Shown in pieces: positions 1 through 8,048 of a DNA stretch of 35,957 nt. Below the pieces are notes generated by a model. The model saw only the letters and a program-made list of their open reading frames with translations, was not told the origin of the DNA and searched no databases. Made by a program: the position numbers and the translations under genes. This stretch comes from Candidatus Nitrosopumilus sp. GTDB lineage: Archaea > Thermoproteota > Nitrososphaeria > Nitrososphaerales > Nitrosopumilaceae. Within the stretch, counting starts at the first letter, position 1; the number at the start of each line of letters is the position of its first letter. The stretch lies in contig VMDM01000022.1 of assembly GCA_008080815.1 (NCBI GenBank), positions 1 to 35,957 on the forward strand, given 5' to 3'.

Positions 1-54
1 TTTTCCAGAGTCTACGTGACCAAGAACTGCCACTATGGGCTGACGAATTTGCAA
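1..54 (-). CDS. infB: Translation initiation factor aIF5B/IF-2, N-terminal fragment
   Basis: Only the first 18 codons lie in the window; the gene runs off the left edge. The translation holds the GTPase P-loop as VAVLGHVDSGK, preceded by RQPI, which is typical of the archaeal IF2/eIF5B family. This GTPase promotes ribosomal subunit joining. The start appears to be TTG at position 54, because the frame is closed just upstream by the stop codon of ndk (61-63). It is the last visible gene of the L7Ae-S28e-L24e-ndk operon and is probably translationally coupled to ndk. The identification rests on the P-loop and the operon position. Confidence 0.85.
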   Translation of the reverse strand, partial: MQIRQPIVAVLGHVDSGK

Positions 55-60
55 AGCAGA

Positions 61-462
61 TCACTCAAATGCTACCCTCGATTCGTGATCAAAACTTTCT
101 TGTGAATCAGATGCATGAATAATGTTCTCACTAAAACCTAGACCATAATCACCGCGAATAGAGCCAGGTTCTGCTTCAAATGATTTTGTTTTTCCAATCA
201 TAATTCTAGTTGTAGCAATTGCATTATTGCCTTCAATTATTGCTGCGACAACTGGACCTGATGTAATAAATGAAGTTAATTCTCCAAAAAATGGTTTGTC
301 TTTGTGAACACCATAGAAATTTTCTGCTTGTGATTGAGAAAATGTGAACATTTTTAATTTTAAAATTTTAAATCCTTTTCTTTCAAAACGTGAAATGATT
401 TCGCCAACTAGATTTCTAGCTACTGCGTCTGGTTTTACAATGAATAATGATTGTTCTGACAA
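61..462 (-). CDS. ndk: Nucleoside diphosphate kinase
   Basis: Transfers the gamma phosphate between nucleoside triphosphates and diphosphates through a phosphohistidine. At 133 residues it is close to the usual family length. The catalytic signature NIIHASDS is at 113-120 with the phosphorylated His at 116. The N-terminus SLFIVKPDAVAR and the SIRGDYG segment at 101-107 are classic family motifs. It lies one base downstream of the L24e gene and just before aIF5B, the usual archaeal order L7Ae-S28e-L24e-ndk-IF2, so it is very probably co-transcribed with the ribosomal genes. Confidence 0.97.
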   Translation of the reverse strand: MSEQSLFIVKPDAVARNLVGEIISRFERKGFKILKLKMFTFSQSQAENFYGVHKDKPFFGELTSFITSGPVVAAIIEGNNAIATTRIMIGKTKSFEAEPGSIRGDYGLGFSENIIHASDSQESFDHESRVAFE

Positions 463-463
463 T

Positions 464-664
464 TTACTTCTTCTTAATTCCGCCTTTGACGTACTTTTTT
501 GTCCATTTGAATTTTCTTGGATCTCGTTTTAGTTCTAACATGTTCTTTTTGCATTTTGCAGAGCAAAACCATAAAACAGTTCCATCATTTTTTGCCAACA
601 TAGTTCCTGAACCTTTGGCAACAGGTCTATTGCAAAAGTTACATGGTTTAACTAAAAGACTCAT
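464..664 (-). CDS. rpl24e: Large-subunit ribosomal protein L24e
   Basis: A 66-residue ribosomal protein with one zinc finger of the L24e type: CxxC at Cys8/Cys11 and Cys34/Cys38 (FCSAKC), followed by a basic tail rich in Lys. It belongs to the 50S subunit of Archaea and has a eukaryotic counterpart. It sits one base upstream of ndk and ten bases downstream of S28e, consistent with a polycistronic transcript starting at L7Ae. All four zinc ligands are present. Confidence 0.96.
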   Translation of the reverse strand: MSLLVKPCNFCNRPVAKGSGTMLAKNDGTVLWFCSAKCKKNMLELKRDPRKFKWTKKYVKGGIKKK

Positions 665-674
665 AATTCATCAT

Positions 675-887
675 CTATTTGATCTTCTTTGCTTCCCTTT
701 CAGTCTCTCTGAGCATTAGAATTTCACCCATTCTTACTGAACCTTTTACATTTCTTGTAAGAATTCGACCTCTATCCTTTCCACTCAATACTTTAACTCT
801 AACTTGAATTACTTCACCAGCAATACCAGTACGTCCAACAATTTGAATAATTTCAGAGTGAACTACTTCGTCAGTTGTAGTGCTCAT
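675..887 (-). CDS. rps28e: Small-subunit ribosomal protein S28e
   Basis: A 70-residue protein of the 30S subunit. The C-terminal segment [16 protein letters not shown] (51-66) is the family signature, and the middle [17 protein letters not shown] forms the OB-like core. Its ATG overlaps the stop codon of L7Ae by four bases (ATGA), a typical sign of translational coupling. Length and motifs match archaeal S28e closely. Confidence 0.97.
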   Translation of the reverse strand: MSTTTDEVVHSEIIQIVGRTGIAGEVIQVRVKVLSGKDRGRILTRNVKGSVRMGEILMLRETEREAKKIK

Positions 888-1270
888 TGATCAGTCTTTC
901 CACCTTTAACTTTAGCAATTGATGAGATTACCTGATCAACAATATGTTGTGCATCTCCAGCATCCAAAATTGCTGCTGCAGCAGAAGTAATGTCAATTCC
1001 TAAAGATTTTCCTAATTCTTGTTTATTTGGAACAAATGCATATGCTGCACCCTGTTCTTCACATAGAATTGGAAGATGAGCTACTACCTCTGGAGGTTCT
1101 ACATCTTCAGCAATAACAATTAGTTTGCTAGTTCCACGTTCAATGGCTTTAGTTGCTTCGTTGGTTCCTTTCTTGACTTTACCGCTTGTAGATGCGACTC
1201 TAACAGCTTCCAAGATTGGATTTACCAGGTCTTCTGGTGTTTCAAATTTAACATAATATGCTTTACCCAT
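884..1270 (-). CDS. rpl7ae: Ribosomal protein L7Ae (K-turn binding protein)
   Basis: A 128-residue archaeal L7Ae. The RNA-contact segment [12 protein letters not shown] (35-46) and the following [17 protein letters not shown] are diagnostic. In Archaea this protein binds kink-turns in 23S rRNA, C/D and H/ACA guide RNAs and RNase P RNA, so it is both ribosomal and part of RNA-modification particles. It is the first gene of the operon. A strong Shine-Dalgarno-like AGGGTGA lies six bases upstream of the ATG and an AT-rich TTTTAAAA lies further up at 1321-1328, so this mRNA probably has a short leader. Confidence 0.97.
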   Translation of the reverse strand: MGKAYYVKFETPEDLVNPILEAVRVASTSGKVKKGTNEATKAIERGTSKLIVIAEDVEPPEVVAHLPILCEEQGAAYAFVPNKQELGKSLGIDITSAAAAILDAGDAQHIVDQVISSIAKVKGGKTDQ

Positions 1271-1276
1271 ATTTCG

Positions 1277-1283
1277 TCACCCT
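1277..1283 (-). promoter_or_regulatory. Ribosome binding site of L7Ae operon
   Basis: The minus strand reads AGGGTGA, six bases before the L7Ae ATG, complementary to the 3' end of archaeal 16S rRNA. It supports the 1270 start and contrasts with several genes in this window that look leaderless. Confidence 0.7.
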
Positions 1284-1320
1284 AAGGTTCATTCTCCATT
1301 CTCTCTGTCGAATGGTTTGG

Positions 1321-1328
1321 TTTTAAAA
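1321..1328 (-). promoter_or_regulatory. Candidate TATA box of the L7Ae operon
   Basis: TTTTAAAA lies about 50 bases before the L7Ae ATG in the gap after the mutase gene. Initiation about 25 bases downstream would give a leader of roughly 25-30 bases containing the Shine-Dalgarno site. The call rests on position and composition only. Confidence 0.45.
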
Positions 1329-1331
1329 GTG

Positions 1332-2681
1332 TTATCGGGAAATGATTGATTGAACTTTTTGAGTAAATTCAGACATTAAAAGGTCCAATTTCTCCTGATT
1401 TTCAGATTCGGCGTAAATTCTAACAATTGGTTCAGTGCCACTAGGTCTAATCATAACCCAATTTTTTGAATCAAGTGAAATTTTGATCCCATCAGTCGTG
1501 TCAGCATTAGGAAATTCATTTTTTAAAGAGTCTAATAATTTGGAGACGTTTTCTGAGGAGCATGAAACTTTATCTTTTGTGGTAAATGATTTTGGTAGAT
1601 TTGAAATTAAATTAGTTAATTTTACTTTTTCACTAGCCAATAATTCCAACATCAAAGCTAAAGTCATACATCCATCTCTAACTTGATTATGTTTACCATA
1701 CATGAATCCTCCATTTTCTTCAAAACCTACTAAAGCATTTTCTGGAACCATCTTTCGTGAAACCTCTACACTTCCAACCTTTGTTCTTATTACATGCGAA
1801 TTAAATTCAGATGCAATTGATTCTATATTTGAATCAGAATTGAGACATGTCACTACAGTTGAATTTGGATTATTTTTTAAAAGGAATTTTGTAAGTAGTA
1901 GTGCAGATTTATCACCGGTTAAAATTTTTCCAGAATCATCACAAAAAATACTTCTATCACCATCACCATCAAATGCAATTCCAAGATCTGCATTATGTTT
2001 CATTACCATTTCAGATAACGCGGATAGATTTTGAGGAGTGGGTTCAGAACCTCTTCCTGGAAAACTTCCATCAATTTTTTCATTTACAAGAAAAATTTCA
2101 CAATCAAGCATCTCACATAATTGAGGAGCACATACAGCTTGAGCACCATTACCAAGATCTAAAACAACTTTGAATTTTTTTGATTTAATTAAATCTGAAT
2201 TAATATTTGAGATAACACCATTAATGTACGTTAATTTTACATCACGATTATTGGTTACACCATATGCTTGAGTTGTTGATAGCCAGGATTTATTTTCGTA
2301 AATTTCTTCAATAATATTTTCATCCTCACGAGAAACTTCAACTCCATCACTAGCTGCTGGTTTAATTCCATTATACTGAGGAGGGTTATGCGAAGCAGTA
2401 ATCATTATTCCACCAGAATAATTTAGTTTTTTTACGCAATACTCTAGACAAGGAGTAGGAACTAAGCCTGCAACATCACAATCAAATCCAATTGAATTGA
2501 ATGTAGATGAAATTAATTTACAGATAAGTGGACTAGAATATCTTCCATCATATCCAATTAGAATCGGACCTTTTGAGAAATATGTACCGATTGCTAAAGT
2601 AAATTCATGAAGAAAATCTAGAGTGAGTTCATCATCAAATATGCCTCTAACTCCATTTGTTCCAAAAAATTTTCCCACCAA
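1332..2681 (-). CDS. glmM: Phosphoglucosamine mutase / phosphomannomutase
   Basis: An alpha-D-phosphohexomutase of 449 residues with all four family landmarks. The active-site serine loop TASHNPPQYNGIKP has the phosphoserine at Ser97. The metal-binding loop is DGDGDR (237-242). The sugar-binding loop is FEENGGF, and the phosphate-binding loop RPSGTEPIVRIYAE is near 411-424. Archaeal members interconvert hexosamine or hexose 1- and 6-phosphates for nucleotide-sugar and glycan synthesis. Sequence reading alone cannot settle glucosamine against mannose specificity, so the gene symbol is tentative. It stands apart from the ribosomal operon by 61 bases. Confidence 0.85.
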   Translation of the reverse strand: MVGKFFGTNGVRGIFDDELTLDFLHEFTLAIGTYFSKGPILIGYDGRYSSPLICKLISSTFNSIGFDCDVAGLVPTPCLEYCVKKLNYSGGIMITASHNPPQYNGIKPAASDGVEVSREDENIIEEIYENKSWLSTTQAYGVTNNRDVKLTYINGVISNINSDLIKSKKFKVVLDLGNGAQAVCAPQLCEMLDCEIFLVNEKIDGSFPGRGSEPTPQNLSALSEMVMKHNADLGIAFDGDGDRSIFCDDSGKILTGDKSALLLTKFLLKNNPNSTVVTCLNSDSNIESIASEFNSHVIRTKVGSVEVSRKMVPENALVGFEENGGFMYGKHNQVRDGCMTLALMLELLASEKVKLTNLISNLPKSFTTKDKVSCSSENVSKLLDSLKNEFPNADTTDGIKISLDSKNWVMIRPSGTEPIVRIYAESENQEKLDLLMSEFTQKVQSIISR

Positions 2682-2725
2682 TCTTGTTAATAATAGATAA
2701 ATTTGTGTTTAATGGCAAATTCGTT

Positions 2726-2810
2726 GCGGGAGTCGCCCAGCCTGGTCAAAGGCGTAGGGCTTAGGACCCTATCTCTTAGGAGTTCGTGGGTTCAAATCCC
2801 ACCTCCCGCA
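2726..2810 (+). tRNA. tRNA-Leu (UAG anticodon)
   Basis: The acceptor stem GCGGGAG/CTCCCGC pairs perfectly (2726-2732 with 2803-2809). The anticodon stem TAGGG/CCCTA encloses loop CTTAGGA with anticodon TAG at 2762-2764, reading CUA leucine codons. A long variable arm follows, as expected for a class II tRNA, then a T arm with GTTCAAATC. The discriminator is A2810. The next bases happen to be CCA, so the CCA end is genomically encoded here or present by chance. Confidence 0.96.
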
Positions 2811-2865
2811 CCAAAAAATTTTCTGTTAATGATTAATAATGAGAAAATTCTCAAGATTCAAAGTT

Positions 2866-3705
2866 ATGAGAAAAATTGTTGTAGGAATCACAGTTGTGGG
2901 TAAAGACAAAGAGGGAATAGTTGCATCATTTACAAATTTTGTATTTTCAATGGGCGGTAATATTGAAAAAGTAAATCAAAATGTAATCAAAGGACTTTTT
3001 GGTATGTATCTTGAAGTTTCATTTTCTAAAAATATCAATATAAAAAATTTTGATTCAGAAATTCAGAAATTAGCAAAAAAAGAAAGTATGGATGTTAGTA
3101 TTCATCATGAAACAGATTCAGAAAAAAATATTGCAGTTTTTGTGACAAAAGAACCATTATGTTTAGAGATGATTTTATCAAAACAAAAATTATTGAAAGG
3201 AAAAATTTCAGTGATTGTTGGTACAGAAAATACGCTATCATCTATCGCAAAAAAAGCAAATATTCCATTTGTACATGTAAATGAAAAAAATCAAGATGCT
3301 GCTGAACAAAAAATTATTGAAATTTGTAAAAAATTCAATATAGACTTAATTGCATTAGCAAGATATATGAGAATTCTGACTCCAAATTTTGTTTGGAGAT
3401 TTCCAAATAGAATTATTAATATTCATCCTTCATTACTTCCAGCATTTCCTGGTGCCGTTGCATATGCTCAAGCATTTGAAAGAGGTACCAAGATTGTTGG
3501 AGTCACTGCACATTACGTTACAGAAAATTTAGATCAAGGACCAATAATTTTACAAGATTCATTCAAAGTAGATCCAGAAGATACACTTGAAGTAATAAAG
3601 AAAAAAGGACAAAACCTTGAAGCTGAAACACTATTCAAATCTGTAAAAATGCATTTAGATAATAAATTAGAAGTAAGATGGAGAAAGGTTCACATTAAAA
3701 AATAA
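2866..3705 (+). CDS. purU: Formyltetrahydrofolate deformylase-like protein (ACT + formyltransferase domain)
   Basis: Hydrolyses 10-formyl-tetrahydrofolate to formate and tetrahydrofolate in characterised relatives. Counting from the ATG at 2866 it has 279 residues, like bacterial PurU. An N-terminal ACT domain (about 1-80, VGKDKEGIVASFTNFV) is followed by a formyltransferase fold. The catalytic triad equivalents are visible: Asn185 and His187 in NIHPSLLPAFPG, and Asp223 in LDQGPI. An upstream in-frame ATG at 2839 would add nine residues. I prefer 2866 because the AT-rich TATA-like stretch at about 2825-2840 then sits at the normal distance, whereas for 2839 it would fall in the tRNA end. It is followed after three bases by a creatininase-family hydrolase. 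Confidence 0.87.
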   Translation: MRKIVVGITVVGKDKEGIVASFTNFVFSMGGNIEKVNQNVIKGLFGMYLEVSFSKNINIKNFDSEIQKLAKKESMDVSIHHETDSEKNIAVFVTKEPLCLEMILSKQKLLKGKISVIVGTENTLSSIAKKANIPFVHVNEKNQDAAEQKIIEICKKFNIDLIALARYMRILTPNFVWRFPNRIINIHPSLLPAFPGAVAYAQAFERGTKIVGVTAHYVTENLDQGPIILQDSFKVDPEDTLEVIKKKGQNLEAETLFKSVKMHLDNKLEVRWRKVHIKK

Positions 3706-3708
3706 AAC

Positions 3709-4431
3709 ATGTCAGAAATTAAAAATCAATTTGATCCAATTCTAAGAAAGACAATAAAATCTAAAAAACAAATTGCAGTAATTCCCATAGGCTCAATTGA
3801 ACAACATGGCCCACATTTACCAATATCTACAGATACAGATATTGTGACTGAGGTGTCGAAGAAATTATCTAAAAAATTAGATTTCATGTTATTACCTACA
3901 ATTTCTTATGGTGTGTCTTTTGAACATAGACCATTCTTCAATCTAAGCATATCATCTTCAACCTTAAGAAAAATTTTGCTAGATCTTTGTCTATCTCTAT
4001 CTGAAAATAAAGTAAAAACAATTTTTCTAATTAATGGCCATCATGGAAATTTAATAGCTCTCAAAGGAATTGAATCGCTAATTAGAAAAAAATCTAAAAA
4101 GAAGATCAATGTTTTTGTTTTGTCATATTGGCATTATATGCAGTTAAAATTTGATCATGCTGGTTTTGTAGAGACTTCATTAATGCTTGCGATCTCAAAA
4201 AATGTCAAGATGAAATTAGCAAAGAAAGGACTAGATGAAGAAAAAATGACCCCTAAAGAATTAAAGAAAATCAGTATACTTGCAAACAAATCATTTCCAA
4301 AAGCTACTAAAAATGGAATTTGGGGCGATCCGAGAAAAGCCTCAAAGAGAAAAGGACTTGAAATATTGACAGAAATCTTGGGAAATCTTGAAAAAAAGTG
4401 TCAAACTTGCCTTACTGAGCATGGGTTATAG
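3709..4431 (+). CDS. Creatininase-family hydrolase, probable ArfB-like formamide deformylase
   Basis: A 240-residue metal-dependent amidohydrolase of the creatininase fold. Metal ligands are evident: Glu31 and His33 in GSIEQHGPHLP, Asp42 in TDTD, the NGHHGN loop (109-114), and Glu155 in HAGFVETS. The family includes creatininase, MftE-like peptidases and archaeal ArfB, which removes the formyl group from the first pyrimidine intermediate of archaeal riboflavin and F420 synthesis. ArfB is the most reasonable archaeal reading, because this lineage uses F420 and the gene is linked to another formyl hydrolase three bases upstream. Exact function is inference. Confidence 0.75.
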   Translation: MSEIKNQFDPILRKTIKSKKQIAVIPIGSIEQHGPHLPISTDTDIVTEVSKKLSKKLDFMLLPTISYGVSFEHRPFFNLSISSSTLRKILLDLCLSLSENKVKTIFLINGHHGNLIALKGIESLIRKKSKKKINVFVLSYWHYMQLKFDHAGFVETSLMLAISKNVKMKLAKKGLDEEKMTPKELKKISILANKSFPKATKNGIWGDPRKASKRKGLEILTEILGNLEKKCQTCLTEHGL

Positions 4432-4488
4432 TTTCACCAATGAAATTTTAATATAATAGACCAATATCAAAGCCAATAAGTGAAATAA

Positions 4489-4725
4489 ATGTCCGTTGAT
4501 ATGGCAGTAAAAGTACTGGATGAGAGCATTAATCAAGTTGTCTTGATTAAACTCAAAGGAAACAAAACCATCAGGGGTAACTTGTTAGGTTTTGATCAAC
4601 ACATGAACCTGCTACTCGATTCTTCAGAAGAGATTCCTACTGAAGGGGATTCAAAAACACTAGGCACAATCGTTGTCAGAGGAGATAATGTAATCATGAT
4701 ATCTCCTCCACCAGCACAGAATTAG
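4489..4725 (+). CDS. Archaeal LSm (Sm-like) RNA-binding protein
   Basis: A 78-residue Sm fold protein. Sm motif 1 covers about 11-45 with [11 protein letters not shown], and Sm motif 2 contains the RNA-binding RGDN at 64-67. Archaeal Sm proteins form seven-membered rings that bind U-rich RNA. The ATG is preceded by an AT-rich TATA-like sequence around 4447-4459. The L37e gene follows after ten bases, an arrangement widely conserved in Archaea, so the two are probably co-transcribed. Confidence 0.95.
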   Translation: MSVDMAVKVLDESINQVVLIKLKGNKTIRGNLLGFDQHMNLLLDSSEEIPTEGDSKTLGTIVVRGDNVIMISPPPAQN

Positions 4726-4735
4726 GTGATATGAG

Positions 4736-4903
4736 ATGACGAAAGGTACTACTTCTATGGGCGGTTTTACCAAGAAAAAGGTACACATCAGATGTAGAAG
4801 ATGTGGTAAAAACTCACTCCATAAAAGACACCATGAATGTGCAAGTTGTGGTTTCCCAGAGCCAAAACGAAGAAAATACTCTTGGATTAAATGGTACGCA
4901 TAG
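4736..4903 (+). CDS. rpl37e: Large-subunit ribosomal protein L37e
   Basis: A 55-residue ribosomal protein that automatic callers can miss. The translation begins [15 protein letters not shown]. It has a four-cysteine zinc finger, Cys20/Cys23 (CRRC) and Cys35/Cys38 (CASC), and ends SWIKWYA. A GGTGAT motif a few bases upstream serves as ribosome binding site. The preceding ATG at 4731 is closed after two codons, so 4736 is the start. It follows the LSm gene and directly abuts the next gene, whose ATG begins at 4904. Confidence 0.95.
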   Translation: MTKGTTSMGGFTKKKVHIRCRRCGKNSLHKRHHECASCGFPEPKRRKYSWIKWYA

Positions 4904-5890
4904 ATGCAAGAGATTGTCCTAATTCTTAGCTCGATTGCAGGTGTTGCAACAGCGTCAGCTTTGAAAAAAATCCCAAAAGAAAAAAATCAACTACTTAGTT
5001 TAGGAGCTAGTTCTCACATCAAGAGTCAAATAAATTCATTAAAGATTGAAAAAGATATTCTAACAAAAACAATTTCTAGATTATATGAAAATGATTCAGA
5101 GTTTACAAAAATTCAAAAAGATAAACTTCTTTTAAAATATCAACATCAATTAGGTATTGTTTTAGCAAAATTAGAAAAGTTAGATCAAGCTAGTAAGCAT
5201 CCAGATCTCGGTCCAGTTGGAGATGGACTCATTACATTAATGGATCAAAAATTATCTAAATTAGATGATAGATTATACGAATTATCATCAAAGATTTCAA
5301 CAAATAGTTCTGAATCTAAAAAAGTTGAAAACAAACAAAGTACCATTGAAATTAAAAAAGAGGTTAAACAAATTTCAGATTCATTCAAAAGTACATTTAA
5401 TTTTGATAAACCAATTGAATCAAAACCAGTTACAATTCCTGCAACAAAAACAAGGCAATCATTTGAATTAACAACATTGACAAATTTCTCAGCAAAAGAA
5501 CCAAAATTCCCATTATTTGAAGAGAATGAAATTTCATCAATCAAAACAATGCCTAAACCCAAAATTGTTTCAACAGAAATTAAACAAAAAGAAGACATTG
5601 TTGAGGATGTAATCCAAAACAAGCCTGAAAATAATGATAAATTAGAGATTGTTCAGCAGATTGAAACAAAGATTGAAAATAATGAGGAAAAGAGAATCAC
5701 TCCAACAATTGAAACTAAACCAGATATTACAAAAGAAGTAGCAAAGATTTCTGAACACAAGGCATTACCAGAACCAAAACAAGTTACAATACCTATTGAA
5801 GATGAATTAGATGATGTAGATGAACTTGAAAAAATTAAAGGCGATATAATGAAAGTACTCTCAAAGCTTGATCAAGCTGAGGTAGAATAA
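4904..5890 (+). CDS. Uncharacterised coiled-coil protein with N-terminal hydrophobic segment
   Basis: I do not recognise this 328-residue protein. Residues 1-20 form a hydrophobic stretch (EIVLILSSIAGVATASAL) that could be a membrane anchor. Residues 40-140 are charged and helical with heptad-like spacing. The rest is a low-complexity Lys/Glu/Ser/Thr/Pro linker, ending in an acidic helix (DDVDELEKIKGDIMKVLSKL). It is packed exactly between L37e (stop at 4903) and rpiA (start at 5891) with no spacer on either side, so translational coupling is likely. The low-complexity middle evolves quickly, so only its ends are likely to be conserved. Confidence 0.8.
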   Translation: MQEIVLILSSIAGVATASALKKIPKEKNQLLSLGASSHIKSQINSLKIEKDILTKTISRLYENDSEFTKIQKDKLLLKYQHQLGIVLAKLEKLDQASKHPDLGPVGDGLITLMDQKLSKLDDRLYELSSKISTNSSESKKVENKQSTIEIKKEVKQISDSFKSTFNFDKPIESKPVTIPATKTRQSFELTTLTNFSAKEPKFPLFEENEISSIKTMPKPKIVSTEIKQKEDIVEDVIQNKPENNDKLEIVQQIETKIENNEEKRITPTIETKPDITKEVAKISEHKALPEPKQVTIPIEDELDDVDELEKIKGDIMKVLSKLDQAEVE

Positions 5891-6565
5891 TTGTCGTTTG
5901 ATGGTGCCATAGAAGCATTATCTAATCATGCATTAAATCTTGTTAAAGACAAACAAATTATTGGTTTAGGTAGCGGTAGAGCAGCAACGGCACTGGTAAA
6001 ATCTTTAGGAAAATTAGTTAGAGAGAACAACTATTCAATTAGTGGAGTACCCACATCTTTACAGATTAAAGTAATTGCAGAAAAAGAAGGGATTTCTTTG
6101 GTGGAGGCAGATCAAATTGCAAATTTAGATATTGTTTTTGATGGAGCAGATCAAATTGATTCAAACAAATTTGTAATAAAAGGTGGCGGAGGCGCATTAC
6201 TTCGTGAAAATATTTTGTTTAGCATGGCAAAAAAAATTGTAGTAATGGCAGATTCAACAAAATTTGTAAAAAATTTCACTAGAACTGTACCAATAGAGGT
6301 TCATCCTCTTGCAAGAAATTCAGTTTCTTACCATGTTAAAAAAATTGGAGGTAAAACAGTTCTTAGAACTCTAGATAGAGGTTATCCATTTTTTTCGGAA
6401 AATGGCAATATTATTTTGGATGCAGATTTTGGAATAATAAAAAATCCAAAACAACTATCAGTAAAGATCAAATCTATTCCAGGAGTATTAGAATCTGGAA
6501 TTTTTCTAAAAAAACCCAACATCATATACAAAGCAAAAGAAAAAAACAAGTTTGAAATTTTATAA
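5891..6565 (+). CDS. rpiA: Ribose-5-phosphate isomerase A
   Basis: Interconverts ribose 5-phosphate and ribulose 5-phosphate for nucleotide synthesis. The 224-residue protein has the RpiA landmarks GLGSGRAA at the N-terminus, GVPTSLQ, DIVFDGADQID and KGGGGALLRE, the last carrying the catalytic acid and lysine region. The start is a TTG that abuts the stop of the coiled-coil gene (5888-5890), so it probably depends on upstream translation. Its 3' end overlaps the convergent amidohydrolase by six bases. Confidence 0.95.
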   Translation: MSFDGAIEALSNHALNLVKDKQIIGLGSGRAATALVKSLGKLVRENNYSISGVPTSLQIKVIAEKEGISLVEADQIANLDIVFDGADQIDSNKFVIKGGGGALLRENILFSMAKKIVVMADSTKFVKNFTRTVPIEVHPLARNSVSYHVKKIGGKTVLRTLDRGYPFFSENGNIILDADFGIIKNPKQLSVKIKSIPGVLESGIFLKKPNIIYKAKEKNKFEIL

Positions 6566-7957
6566 ATTTTCGATTTTTCTTTTTACCAATTTTCCATGAC
6601 CCAATTTTCCCACAACATTGAAATTCTCAGCTACCAAATGACCCCTAACAATTGTTTTTACTGGCCAACCTTTTAGATTTCGACCCTCATAAACAATATA
6701 ATCAGAAAAACCACCAAACAATTCATTTGATACTTTTTTTTCAAGTTTCAAGTCAATCATAGTGATATCAGCATCAGAGCCAGGAGACAAACAACCCTTT
6801 GTTGGATACATCCCAAAAATTTTTGCAGCATTTTCACTAGTAAATTTGGTGAATTGTTCTAGTGAGATTTTATCTTGATTGACTCCATCGTTTAATAAAA
6901 TTGGCAATACAGTTCCAATTCCTGGAAATCCTGCCAAAGCTCCCCAAACATCTTTACCTCCAAGTTTTAGTTGAAGTTGATTTGCAACATGATCAGTTCC
7001 AATGGTATCAATGAAATTGTTGGACAAAGCTTTCCAAACTGAATCTCGATCTTTATTTGTTCTAATTGGAGGCATTACTTTTGCAAGATAACCAGCTTGT
7101 TCTTCATGAGATAAAGTAAGATAGTGAGGACAAGTTTCAACAAAAATTTTTGTTCCTAATTTTCTTTCTTCTTGAATTTGTTGTAAAGCTAACTCGGATC
7201 CAATGTGAACAAAATAGATAACACAGTTGTGGTCTCGACCAAACTTTGAAACTGTTTTTATGGCTTTGACTTCAAATTCGGGTGAACGACTTTTTGACCA
7301 TGCTCCAAGACCATCTTGATTTTTTTCTTTAGCAGTTTTAATACCGCAACCACACGATTCATAATCTTCAGCATGAACAAGAACAGGACAACCTAATTTT
7401 GCTGCAGTTTTGACAGTATCCTCAACAATTTGGTTTGTGACATTAACATTTGCTTCAACAAGGGAATTAGAATCTGGTGGCATGTCCATGTAGACATGAC
7501 CAATTTCTCCACCTAGATTCATGTAAATTTTAAAAGAATTAATTCCATTTTCCAAACAATATGGCATTTCATTTATTTGAGTTTTGTTAAAAATTGATGA
7601 GTGAATTGCATAGTCTACATAGTGATTTTTTGAAGATGCTTCTAATTGAGGTTTAAGAGAATTTGAAAATGAATCATTTAATCGAAGCATTCGCATCATA
7701 GTTGTAATTCCTCCTATTGCTGCAGCATGAGATTCCGTTTTAGCAGCTTGGTTAATTGGAGAATAAACACCATAATGAACATGTGTATCAATTGCACCGG
7801 GAATAGAAATTAGACCGGTTCCATCAATTTTTTGATTACATTGTGGTATTTCATTTGAAAATCCAATGATTTTTTCATTATCAATTAGGATATTTTTTTC
7901 TACGATGCCATCGGGTAAAACCACATGTGAATTTGCAATTACAAGATCTACAGTCAT
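6560..7957 (-). CDS. Dihydropyrimidinase/hydantoinase-type amidohydrolase
   Basis: A 465-residue cyclic amidohydrolase with a complete binuclear metal site: His59 and His61 (DTHVHYG), probable carboxylated Lys143 (SFKIYM), His195 (VLVHAED), His251 (FVHIGS) and Asp322 (GTDHVAN). The SFKxYM context and length fit dihydropyrimidinase, hydantoinase or allantoinase better than a classical pyrimidine-pathway dihydroorotase, but dihydroorotase activity cannot be excluded from sequence. It is monocistronic, with its promoter in the short region shared with the divergent zinc-finger gene at 8049. Confidence 0.85.
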   Translation of the reverse strand: MTVDLVIANSHVVLPDGIVEKNILIDNEKIIGFSNEIPQCNQKIDGTGLISIPGAIDTHVHYGVYSPINQAAKTESHAAAIGGITTMMRMLRLNDSFSNSLKPQLEASSKNHYVDYAIHSSIFNKTQINEMPYCLENGINSFKIYMNLGGEIGHVYMDMPPDSNSLVEANVNVTNQIVEDTVKTAAKLGCPVLVHAEDYESCGCGIKTAKEKNQDGLGAWSKSRSPEFEVKAIKTVSKFGRDHNCVIYFVHIGSELALQQIQEERKLGTKIFVETCPHYLTLSHEEQAGYLAKVMPPIRTNKDRDSVWKALSNNFIDTIGTDHVANQLQLKLGGKDVWGALAGFPGIGTVLPILLNDGVNQDKISLEQFTKFTSENAAKIFGMYPTKGCLSPGSDADITMIDLKLEKKVSNELFGGFSDYIVYEGRNLKGWPVKTIVRGHLVAENFNVVGKLGHGKLVKRKIENL

Positions 7958-7995
7958 TGCGAAAAAGTAGAATTAGCAGTCTATTATGCGTTGAG

Positions 7996-8027
7996 TTGAA
8001 ATAATCTTTTAAAATATATTATTTCAA
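7996..8027. promoter_or_regulatory. Inverted repeat flanking a TATA box (candidate operator)
   Basis: TTGAAATAAT at 7996-8005 and its exact reverse complement ATTATTTCAA at 8018-8027 are separated by 12 bases, CTTTTAAAATAT, that contain the likely TATA box of the gene at 8049. A dimeric regulator bound here would cover the TATA element. The same region also separates the divergent amidohydrolase. Operator function is inferred; the symmetry is seen directly. Confidence 0.55.
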
Positions 8028-8048
8028 TACAAGAAAGGATTAATCAAA

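Noticed and set aside
2811-2813. Encoded CCA end of tRNA-Leu
   Set aside because: The other four tRNAs do not encode CCA, so this may be chance and is not proposed as a rule.
2703-2903. Open reading frame of 66 codons across tRNA-Leu
   Set aside because: It runs through a perfectly folded tRNA-Leu gene and ends inside the PurU-like gene; no protein features.
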